Shown here one piece after another: positions 1 to 5,747 of a stretch of 5,766 nt of DNA. Numbering within the stretch: the stretch's first letter is position 1; the number at the start of each line of letters is the position of its first letter. The notes beneath the pieces are model-generated. The model was not told the origin of the DNA. It searched no databases and saw only the letters and a program-made list of their open reading frames with translations. This stretch comes from Gammaproteobacteria bacterium (GTDB taxonomy: Bacteria; Pseudomonadota; Gammaproteobacteria; Pseudomonadales; Pseudohongiellaceae): NCBI GenBank assembly GCA_016762975.1, contig JAESUV010000080.1, positions 2,805 to 8,570 of the forward strand, given 5' to 3'. The position numbers and the translations under genes are program-made.

Positions 1-11
1 AACCAGCTATT

Positions 12-17
12 GAGGAG
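12..17 (+). promoter_or_regulatory. Shine-Dalgarno of the cytochrome/PHM-like gene
   Basis: GAGGAG lies nine bases before the ATG at 27. It is a strong, well-spaced ribosome binding site that fixes this start. The promoter must lie before the window, because only 26 bases precede the gene. Confidence 0.8.
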
Positions 18-26
18 TAGCATCAT

Positions 27-1466
27 ATGCGAATAATTTCCGCAAAATCACTGCTGAGCGGTATAGCAGTAGCAGCAGCAATGTCCATTCCGGGTGTATC
101 GCTAGCACAATCTAGCGAAGTCACATTCCACAAGGATATTGAGCCAATTCTGCAGCGCAGCTGCCAGAACTGTCACCGAGACGGTGGCGCTGGCCCCATG
201 CCTTTAGTGACTTACGACCAAGTCGCTCCATTCGCCGGTCTGATTGAATACAAGACAGCTCTTCGTGACCGCGCAGGCGCCATGCCTCCTTGGTACATGG
301 AGAAGGACATCGGTATTCAGGAGTACAAAGATGATCCATCGCTCAGCAACGAAGAGCTCGCTCTAATTTCTACATGGGCGCGCAGCGGCACACCAAAAGG
401 CAACGAAGCCGACGCTCCTGATGCCTTAGTATTTGATGACGGCATGAAGTGGAAGGCCGGCGAGCCGGACCTCATTGTAGTCATGAACGAAGTCACCAAG
501 CTAGCAGGTACGCCTGACTGGTGGGGTGAGATCGATTACATTCCTACGGGCTTGAAAGAAGACCGCTACGTTAAATCTGTCGAAGTCGTGGAAGTTAACG
601 ATGTCGACAATCAAGCCGGAACTGGCCGAGATACTGTTGGCGGAGCGTACATCTTCCACCACATGATCTGGGGTACAGCCCAGCTTGACGAAAACGGCGA
701 ACGTGGCCCAGGAATTTCAATCCCATGGCCTGTCCATGAAGTTGGCAGAAACGCTGACATCTTCGACCAAGAAGCAGGCCGCCTTCTGAAGGCTGGATCA
801 TCCATCGTTTCCGACTCCGTGCATATGCACTCCAACGGTCGCGATACGACTGCGCATATGGAAGTAGGCTTTCGTTTCCATCCTGTAGGTTATGAGCCCA
901 AGTATCAGAACGCTTTCATCGGCTTAGGTAACGGCGTAGACATCAGCATTACTGGTAACGCGAAAGACCAGGAACTTCATGCCTACACTGTACTCACCCA
1001 GCACACCAAGGTTGTTACTTTCGAGCCACACCTGCACGCCCCAGGCGAACGCATGTGTCTCGAAGCGATATGGGGCTACACGGTAGAGACTCTTTCTTGC
1101 GTTGGCTACGACCACAACTGGGTGCGCGGCTATCCTTACGCAGAGAACGCAGCACCACTTCTGCCTAAAGGCACCATCCTGCATATCGTTGGCTACATGA
1201 ACAACACAGAGACTAACCCGAACGTTCCTGACCCACGCAACTGGCAAGGTTCGGGTAACCGCTCTGTAACGAACATGTTCATCGATTTGGGCATTCGCGT
1301 TACTTTAACTGATGATCAATTCTTCGAAGCTATGGAAGAAAGACGTCAGGCACTCAATTTGGGTCCGAACGATCACGTGATCGGCTGCCCTCTTTGCTTA
1401 GCACCTTTAGTTGCTCCTGTCGCAGAAGCTGAAAGCGAAGATGCAAACGACGTAGCTAGCAATTAA
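27..1466 (+). CDS. Exported cytochrome c / PHM-like copper type II monooxygenase fusion
   Basis: A 479-residue exported protein. Residues 1-27 are a signal peptide (basic start, Ala-rich core, cleavage after SLA). Residues about 31-125 form a cytochrome c module with one haem site, C46-Q-N-C49-H50; M86 in AMPPW or M58 is the likely sixth ligand. Residues about 145-430 resemble the PHM/DBH copper fold. The HHM motif H211-H212 plus H266 or H268 (VHMHSNG) match the CuH site. H335-x-H337 (HLHAPG) plus M417 match the CuM site of two His and one Met. Known members hydroxylate C-H bonds with O2, taking electrons from ascorbate. Here the fused haem probably delivers them in the periplasm, which is inference. 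The C-terminus carries a CPLC motif (454-457). The start is fixed by GAGGAG nine bases upstream. The next gene begins 19 bases downstream, so they are probably co-transcribed. Substrate is unknown, and a non-enzymatic copper-haem role cannot be excluded. Confidence 0.85.
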   Translation: MRIISAKSLLSGIAVAAAMSIPGVSLAQSSEVTFHKDIEPILQRSCQNCHRDGGAGPMPLVTYDQVAPFAGLIEYKTALRDRAGAMPPWYMEKDIGIQEYKDDPSLSNEELALISTWARSGTPKGNEADAPDALVFDDGMKWKAGEPDLIVVMNEVTKLAGTPDWWGEIDYIPTGLKEDRYVKSVEVVEVNDVDNQAGTGRDTVGGAYIFHHMIWGTAQLDENGERGPGISIPWPVHEVGRNADIFDQEAGRLLKAGSSIVSDSVHMHSNGRDTTAHMEVGFRFHPVGYEPKYQNAFIGLGNGVDISITGNAKDQELHAYTVLTQHTKVVTFEPHLHAPGERMCLEAIWGYTVETLSCVGYDHNWVRGYPYAENAAPLLPKGTILHIVGYMNNTETNPNVPDPRNWQGSGNRSVTNMFIDLGIRVTLTDDQFFEAMEERRQALNLGPNDHVIGCPLCLAPLVAPVAEAESEDANDVASN

Positions 1467-1485
1467 CTGAGGTCATTGTAGAAAC

Positions 1486-2418
1486 ATGAGCAAGCTAAGC
1501 AGTGAAGCAATCAGTAGAGTTAACGCTCTGCTGATTGCTGTTTTTTTATTGAGCGCTTCAAGTGCAGTTGTCGCTGATACTTTTCAGTATGGGCAGCACA
1601 TCGAACCGGCCTACGAAGGCTGGCGCCCCAATGCAGATGGCACGTTCAGTTTCATGTTTGGTTACATGAATGAAAATTGGACGGAGCAGCCGGATGTAGT
1701 AATCGGAGACAATAACTCCTTCTCTCCGGGGGAAGCTGACCGAGGCCAACCTACCCATTTCCTTCCACGTAGAAATCGCTTTACGTTTGAGGTCGTCGTT
1801 CCCTCCGATTGGGGTGAGCGCGAATTGATATGGACGCTCAACGTCAATGGAGTCGAGCGCAAAGCCTATGCGACTCTAAAAGCCGATTATCTCGTAGACA
1901 ACATGGTCATCGCGTCTGAAACTGGTTCACTGGGTGCTGGCACTAGCAGCCCTGAATCCCGATCCAATATCGCACCTACCGTGACAATTCAGGGTGATGA
2001 TATTCGCACGGCCCAGGTTGGTGAGGAGATGACCTTCGTTACTCAAGTAGTAGATGACGGACTTCCTGTGGCTCGCAGAGAGAGCACTATCGAGGAAGCC
2101 GCCCTAAAGCGTCGAATGATGCGACCTCCAACGCGCATCACAGTGGGCAAGGTAAATGGTCTGTTCTTATCTTGGAACAAGTACCGCGGCCCAGGCAATG
2201 TGACTTTTGAGCCGCCAATGCCGAAGCCTTGGGAAGACACGCGAACTTCAGCGAACTCACCTTGGGGGGCACTTTGGTTACCTCCTGAACCACCAGAGGA
2301 TGGTCTTTATGAAGTCACTGTGACTTTTGACGAACCTGGAACGTATATACTCTGGGGTCGTGCAGATGATGGCGGCCTTTATCACGACGGCTACATCACA
2401 GTAAATGTTAGCGAATAG
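1486..2418 (+). CDS. Exported protein of unknown function with PKD/Ig-like C-terminal half (paralogue A)
   Basis: A 310-residue protein I cannot assign to a named family. Residues 1-30 are a signal peptide with cleavage after VVA. The N-terminal half (about 39-160) has blocks kept in its neighbour: EGWRPN (44-49), FGYMNENW (58-65), FLPRRNRFTFEVVVP (92-106) and a Ser/Gly-rich block at 138-159. From about 164 on, the strand pattern resembles a PKD/Ig-like domain: VDDGLP (189-194), LSWNKYRGPG (228-237), a final EPGTYILW strand (283-290) and DDGGLYHD (294-301). This domain is interrupted by MMRPP (211-215) and a Trp/Pro-rich insert (247-264). There is no membrane anchor, lipobox or Cys in the mature part, so a soluble periplasmic or secreted protein is likely. 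It lies 19 bases after the copper monooxygenase-like gene and before a terminator, so the two are probably co-expressed and it may be an accessory partner. A TGAGG lies 13 bases before the ATG. Confidence 0.85.
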   Translation: MSKLSSEAISRVNALLIAVFLLSASSAVVADTFQYGQHIEPAYEGWRPNADGTFSFMFGYMNENWTEQPDVVIGDNNSFSPGEADRGQPTHFLPRRNRFTFEVVVPSDWGERELIWTLNVNGVERKAYATLKADYLVDNMVIASETGSLGAGTSSPESRSNIAPTVTIQGDDIRTAQVGEEMTFVTQVVDDGLPVARRESTIEEAALKRRMMRPPTRITVGKVNGLFLSWNKYRGPGNVTFEPPMPKPWEDTRTSANSPWGALWLPPEPPEDGLYEVTVTFDEPGTYILWGRADDGGLYHDGYITVNVSE

Positions 2419-2423
2419 TTAAC

Positions 2424-2464
2424 AGTTAATAAAAAGGGGCGACATTCGCCCCTTTTTATTGACT
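2424..2464 (+). terminator. Strong intrinsic terminator, possibly bidirectional
   Basis: The arms 2424-2441 and 2447-2464 pair over 18 positions with a single G-U, around a five-base ACATT loop. The core is GGGGCG/CGCCCC, flanked by A5 on the left and T5 on the right, so it can work in both directions. It starts five bases after the stop codon at 2418. It closes the cytochrome/PHM-like operon and separates it from the paralogue gene downstream. Confidence 0.95.
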
Positions 2465-2610
2465 AAAATTTAGCAAGTTTTAAACAAAATAAAATCAGCA
2501 GCGATACTGGCAGCGTTTATTTGGGAAAATACGGCGAGCTGTCCTAATCATGAGTCTTAAACAGGGCACTTTCTAACAATTAACAACAAGAAATCATATT
2601 GGAGAAAGGC
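2465..2610 (+). promoter_or_regulatory. AT-rich leader and presumed promoter region of paralogue B
   Basis: The spacer between the terminator and the next start codon is AT-rich, especially at 2465-2495. A promoter is expected because the terminator blocks read-through. TAAAAT at 2490-2495 is close to a -10 box but has no convincing -35 partner at normal spacing. No coding sequence, RNA gene or clear operator is visible. Confidence 0.4.
2601..2609 (+). promoter_or_regulatory. Shine-Dalgarno that decides the start of paralogue B
   Basis: GGAGAAAGG sits just before the ATG at 2611, with GGAG six bases away. An in-frame TTG at 2599 overlaps this purine tract and would place the ribosome binding site inside the coding sequence, so the ATG is the true start. 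Confidence 0.85.
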
Positions 2611-3558
2611 ATGAATCATTTCTCGAGAAAAAAAATAAAATGGCTGACAGGGTTTTTCCTCTTTTCAGTTCTGGGCATGCAATCTGCTTCCGCACAACTC
2701 AGCTATCGCTCTGGTGCGGAAATCGAACCGGGCTATGAAGGCTGGCGCCCCAATGATGATGGAACATTTAGCCTACTTTTTGGATACATGAATGAGAACT
2801 GGGACGAGCAACCTGACATTCAAGTTGGCGACAGTAATTTTTTCACACCTGGGGTTATCGACCGAGGCCAACCAACTTACTTCCTGCCAAGGCGAAACAG
2901 ATTTACCTTTGAAGTGGTCGTTCCCTCCGACTGGGGCGACAGGGAACTAGTCTGGACCATTACCCACAATGGCGAGACAAACAAAGCCTACGGCACTTTA
3001 ACGACCGACTACCTAATAGACAACATGGTGATTGCATCGGAAACTGGATCTTTGGGCGCTGGAACCAGCAGTCCAGAGTCGCGCGCAAACATGGCTCCTG
3101 TAGTGAACGTGCAAGGCGAGACCGTCGATGGATCTCTTTTCAGAAACGCGAAAGTTGGTGAAGAAATTATACTCATCGCACAGGTCGTCGACGATGGCCT
3201 GCCAAAGCCACGCAGCAGCACCGCCACGCGAAACAATACAACTGTTCAAGAACGCATGATGCGGCCTCCACGTCGCACTACTGTTGGTAAAACCAACGGC
3301 TTGTTCCTCTCTTGGAATAAATTTAGGGGCCCCGGTGACGTGAGCTTCGAACCAGCTCAGGTCAAGCCGTGGGAAGATACTCGCACGTCTGCCAATTCAC
3401 CTTGGGGAGCACTCTGGACCCCTCCTCCTATTCCAGATGATGGCATGTACGAGGTAAGGGTGACGTTTTCAGAACCTGGCGAGTATGTTCTTTGGGCACG
3501 GGGTGACGACGGAGGTCTTTATCACGATCAGTACGTCACTGTGAATGTAAGCCGCTAA
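2611..3558 (+). CDS. Exported protein of unknown function with PKD/Ig-like C-terminal half (paralogue B)
   Basis: A 315-residue second copy of the protein at 1486-2418, about 75% identical over the alignable mature region by hand count (192 of 253 positions). Residues 1-28 are a signal peptide: a very basic start (RKKIK), a hydrophobic core and cleavage after ASA. The same blocks recur: EGWRPN (43-48), FGYMNENW (57-64), the Ser/Gly-rich block 137-158, VDDGLP (193-198), MMRPP (216-220), the Trp/Pro-rich insert 252-269 and DDGGLYHD (299-306). It differs from copy A by about five extra residues near 172-176, a divergent linker at 199-215 and an unrelated signal peptide. It has its own leader after the terminator and ends 16 bases from the convergent minus-strand gene. 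The function is unknown; the high identity suggests a related role in the periplasm under separate control. Confidence 0.87.
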   Translation: MNHFSRKKIKWLTGFFLFSVLGMQSASAQLSYRSGAEIEPGYEGWRPNDDGTFSLLFGYMNENWDEQPDIQVGDSNFFTPGVIDRGQPTYFLPRRNRFTFEVVVPSDWGDRELVWTITHNGETNKAYGTLTTDYLIDNMVIASETGSLGAGTSSPESRANMAPVVNVQGETVDGSLFRNAKVGEEIILIAQVVDDGLPKPRSSTATRNNTTVQERMMRPPRRTTVGKTNGLFLSWNKFRGPGDVSFEPAQVKPWEDTRTSANSPWGALWTPPPIPDDGMYEVRVTFSEPGEYVLWARGDDGGLYHDQYVTVNVSR

Positions 3559-3574
3559 GTTTTACGTACTAGGC

Positions 3575-4219
3575 TTAACGAGGTTCGGCGGAAGAGTCTA
3601 ATGATTGTTCCGCTTGCCCATTTTCCAGCTTAATCGTAAAAGGCGGGTCGTAGTTCGGCTGATCCTGATTGAGGATAATATTGGTGCGCGGCGGCGTAAC
3701 AAAACGCGTATTAGGGCCCGCACCTATCGAATTGAGTACCAACGCTTCTGCCGCCTTAATCACCGAAGGTGCCTGCGCCTCTGGACCGAAAGAAAAACTA
3801 AAACTTCCTCTTATAAGACGGTCATTCGCTGCAAGAATAGCCCAGTCAGCGGTGTAATACGTAGCTACTGTCAATTTAGGAATATTCCATAAAAATCTTT
3901 CTTGTACCGTGGGGTCGTAACGAAAATTAATATCCACCCAGTCTCGAAGTTCATTGCGCAGGGTCAATTTGACTAGGCGCACATCATAAGGGAAGTCCAA
4001 TTGGAGTTGGCCGGGGGCTTCGAATAAGACGCTATCATCCACCGGCACAGTTTCTGTTTCTAACCTTATTCCTGTAACATCTTCATCATAAAGAATCAGC
4101 TCAGCCTGAGGAGGCTGTGCAACGGCAGGATGCCACATTCCTAGCCCTACTAGCAGGACAATACTTAATTTCTGAAAAGAGTATGATTTCAATGCTAATC
4201 CACTATTAGTCACGTCCAT
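3575..4219 (-). CDS. Exported CopC-like domain protein lacking copper ligands
   Basis: A 214-residue protein when started at the ATG at 4217-4219. TAAGGA (4231-4236) precedes this start, and it gives a normal signal peptide (residues 1-34, cleavage after AVA). An in-frame start at 4303 adds 28 residues but has no Shine-Dalgarno and buries the signal peptide. Residues about 59-145 follow the CopC beta-sandwich pattern: DDSVLFEAP (61-69), a central DVRLVKL strand (79-85), YYTADW (121-126) and a closing RGSFSFSFG (137-145). CopC proteins are periplasmic copper binders that use an N-terminal His and an Asp-x-His near the end. Here the mature protein starts with Gln and the late motif reads NDR, so classical copper binding looks lost. 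A Pro/Asn/Gln-rich tail (146-214) has no family I recognise. It is homologous to the protein at 5180-5731 (15 of 26 identical over the central strands). Confidence 0.8.
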   Translation of the reverse strand: MDVTNSGLALKSYSFQKLSIVLLVGLGMWHPAVAQPPQAELILYDEDVTGIRLETETVPVDDSVLFEAPGQLQLDFPYDVRLVKLTLRNELRDWVDINFRYDPTVQERFLWNIPKLTVATYYTADWAILAANDRLIRGSFSFSFGPEAQAPSVIKAAEALVLNSIGAGPNTRFVTPPRTNIILNQDQPNYDPPFTIKLENGQAEQSLDSSAEPR

Positions 4220-4230
4220 AGCAACAAAAA

Positions 4231-4236
4231 TCCTTA
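4231..4236 (-). promoter_or_regulatory. Shine-Dalgarno that decides the start of the minus-strand CopC-like gene
   Basis: On the minus strand this reads TAAGGA, 11 bases before the ATG at 4219. The spacing is a little long. It is the only good ribosome binding site among the candidate starts, and it agrees with the signal peptide position. Confidence 0.6.
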
Positions 4237-4278
4237 CCACGGCAACGAAAAACTGATGACGAAGAATATCATCGTCAA

Positions 4279-4297
4279 TCATATTTGGGAAATATGA
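4279..4297. promoter_or_regulatory. Perfect 8-3-8 inverted repeat in the divergent spacer, candidate operator
   Basis: TCATATTT, GGG, AAATATGA forms a perfect dyad of 19 bases. It sits 33 bases before the thioesterase ATG and 59 bases before the minus-strand start, where a shared regulator could act on both promoters. TATGAT on the minus strand (4278-4283), a possible -10 box, overlaps its left arm. It lacks a T run, so it is not a terminator. The AT-rich arms mean chance or a weak transcript hairpin remain possible. Confidence 0.45.
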
Positions 4298-4317
4298 GAG
4301 CATGATTTACACGAATT

Positions 4318-4323
4318 AGAAGG
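4318..4323 (+). promoter_or_regulatory. Shine-Dalgarno of the thioesterase gene
   Basis: AGAAGG lies seven bases before the ATG at 4331, with good spacing, and supports that start. Confidence 0.7.
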
Positions 4324-4330
4324 TCTACTA

Positions 4331-5128
4331 ATGCAAGATACAAATCTAGAAGACATACTCACAAATCTCGAGAATAGCGACTCGAATAGCACACGATTTA
4401 GTGAGAATTGGTCACAGGGGCGCTCTGCATTTGGTGGTTTATCAGCCGCATTTGCGGTGACTGCCATGCGGAAAAGACTAACTCAGCCGCAGACCATTCG
4501 CTCCCTAATGGTTTCCTTTATTGCTCCAGTGGCTCCCGGAGAGGTCAAGGTAGAAGCCAATATCCTACGCCAAGGTAAGAACGTCACACAGTGCAGCGCG
4601 AACGTGATTTCAGGCGGACAAATCGCCCTACAAGCCATGGCGGCATTTGGTAATTCTCGCAAAGCCTTCAAGCCAGCCGCTACAGGAAATAAGGAATTGC
4701 CAAACCGAGATGACGGCATACCTTTTAGTGACAACGCCAAACGGCTACCGCATTTCCTCCAGTATTTCGATGGCTGCTGGACCGGTGGTGGCATCCCATT
4801 TTCTGGAAACTACAAACCTTCATTGAGTATGTGGGTACGCCACAAACAAGATGTCTCGCGCTTTCCTATCGAGAAGCTAGTTGCCATAGCGGACATCCCA
4901 CCGCCGGTTCTGCTCTCCCATTTTGAGAAGCCTCCCGTGCCGGCCAGCTCGCTGACCTGGTCATTGGAATTCGTCGAAGCGCCAGAAAAAATAGCAGGCG
5001 AATGGTTCTATCTGGAATTCGAGGTGGACGCTGCTGCCGATGGCTACACACAGCAATCGGGTGAAATTTACGATGAACTGGGTCGTCTGGTTGCTCTGAC
5101 CAGACAATGCATGGTCTATTTCGGCTGA
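4331..5128 (+). CDS. TesB-type acyl-CoA thioesterase (double hotdog)
   Basis: A 265-residue cytoplasmic protein with no signal peptide. It fits the TesB-like thioesterase family, whose members hydrolyse acyl-CoA to free acid and CoA and consist of two hotdog domains. The first hotdog (about 20-110) has the GRSAFGGL motif (30-37), followed by SFIAPVAPGEV (62-72) and a strand-rich region ending at AMAAF (102-106). The second (about 140-265) ends in DGYTQQSGEIYDELGRLVAL (237-256) and a conserved Gln, Q259. Candidate catalytic residues are D188 (ADIPPP), T209 and Q259; their order and spacing resemble the Asp-Thr-Gln set of E. coli TesB. Length is near the family norm. It is divergent from the CopC-like gene at 3575-4219 and 51 bases ahead of the second CopC-like gene, so it may share a transcript with the latter. 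Chain-length preference cannot be read from the sequence. Confidence 0.82.
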   Translation: MQDTNLEDILTNLENSDSNSTRFSENWSQGRSAFGGLSAAFAVTAMRKRLTQPQTIRSLMVSFIAPVAPGEVKVEANILRQGKNVTQCSANVISGGQIALQAMAAFGNSRKAFKPAATGNKELPNRDDGIPFSDNAKRLPHFLQYFDGCWTGGGIPFSGNYKPSLSMWVRHKQDVSRFPIEKLVAIADIPPPVLLSHFEKPPVPASSLTWSLEFVEAPEKIAGEWFYLEFEVDAAADGYTQQSGEIYDELGRLVALTRQCMVYFG

Positions 5129-5179
5129 CTAATATTGCAGTTGTCCATCCCCCTTCTATCAATTATCTAATAGAGAGCG

Positions 5180-5731
5180 ATGGACGTTTTTGCTAAGATT
5201 GAGACTATGAAACCCAGTAGACGGATTACGCAATCGATGAACCCTAAAGCATTCCACAGAAAAGTAGGTGTACTGCTGTTTGGCACATTACTTGGGCTCT
5301 TAGCCTCTACCGCGTCGCTAGCACAACATGGTCACGGAGTTTTGACCCCTGGGGTAACGTTCCCTCCGGATGATTCCGTGCTTACTGAATCTCCGCAGAT
5401 GATTACCATGAGCTTTCGGGTAGATGTACGGCTGCTTAAATTGGCACTGTATACCGCGGATGGCAAATGGATCAGCATCAACTTTGAGTATGACCCCACG
5501 CGGTTGAGTCATAGCTTTGTTCTGCCCATTCCGGGCGAATTACCTAAGTCCGACTACTACACCGCACGCTGGTCGGTAACAGATGACAGGCGCGGGCTGG
5601 TAAACGGTCAGTTCAGTTTCGCCTTTGGCTCAGGTGCAATACCGCCCTCTGAGACAATCGACGCTATGGTGAGTGATAAAGTCGAATCATTGCCTTCAAC
5701 AGGCAACTATCGATACCAAAGGCCCGATTGA
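5180..5731 (+). CDS. Exported CopC-like domain protein with N-terminal His pair
   Basis: A 183-residue protein at the longest start. ATGs at 5207 and 5237 are also in frame, and none has a strong Shine-Dalgarno. The 5237 start (164 residues) gives the most typical signal peptide, ending in ASLA before Q49. The mature protein begins Q-H50-G-H52-G, so it keeps His residues close to the N-terminus, as copper-binding CopC proteins do. The CopC-like sandwich spans about 60-150: PPDDSVLTESP (62-72), DVRLLKLAL (82-90), YYTARW (126-131) and NGQFSFAFG (142-150). The late Asp-x-His copper motif is replaced by DDRRG (135-139). The shared W-x-x-INF-x-YDPT block (97-107) links it to the minus-strand copy. 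The 33-residue tail is polar. It follows the thioesterase by 51 bases. A role in copper handling is possible but not shown; a CopC fold used for another purpose is equally likely. Confidence 0.78.
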   Translation: MDVFAKIETMKPSRRITQSMNPKAFHRKVGVLLFGTLLGLLASTASLAQHGHGVLTPGVTFPPDDSVLTESPQMITMSFRVDVRLLKLALYTADGKWISINFEYDPTRLSHSFVLPIPGELPKSDYYTARWSVTDDRRGLVNGQFSFAFGSGAIPPSETIDAMVSDKVESLPSTGNYRYQRPD

Positions 5732-5747
5732 TAAGGATCTAACTACC

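Noticed and set aside
924..1247. Minus-strand open frame of 107 codons inside the haem-PHM gene
   Set aside because: It is antisense to the segment with copper ligands H335 and H337, shows no family features and is best explained as a shadow of the real frame.
1386..1397. CPLC as a second haem c attachment site
   Set aside because: Haem c needs CxxCH; the residue after the second Cys is Leu.
2599..2610. In-frame TTG start four codons before the ATG of paralogue B
   Set aside because: It overlaps the Shine-Dalgarno GGAGAAAGG that serves the ATG at 2611, and it has no ribosome binding site of its own.
2628..2635. A8 tract in the signal peptide of paralogue B as a phase-variation switch
   Set aside because: It encodes the expected basic Lys residues, and a single tract of eight is too weak as evidence without variation between isolates.
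3605..3892. Plus-strand open frame of 95 codons opposite the CopC-like gene
   Set aside because: It is very Arg-rich, has no recognisable motif or ribosome site, and lies antisense to a convincing exported protein.
4220..4303. Longer start of the minus-strand CopC-like gene at 4303
   Set aside because: There is no Shine-Dalgarno, the extra 28 residues would precede a complete signal peptide, and the extension covers the divergent spacer with its inverted repeat.
4483..4794. Minus-strand open frame of 103 codons inside the thioesterase gene
   Set aside because: It is a shadow of the thioesterase frame with no domain signature or start signal.
5135..5170. Promoter boxes between the thioesterase and the second CopC-like gene (TTGTCC, 17 bases, TATCTA)
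   Set aside because: The match to the consensus is only partial (4 of 6 and 3 of 6), and the short gap also fits co-transcription.
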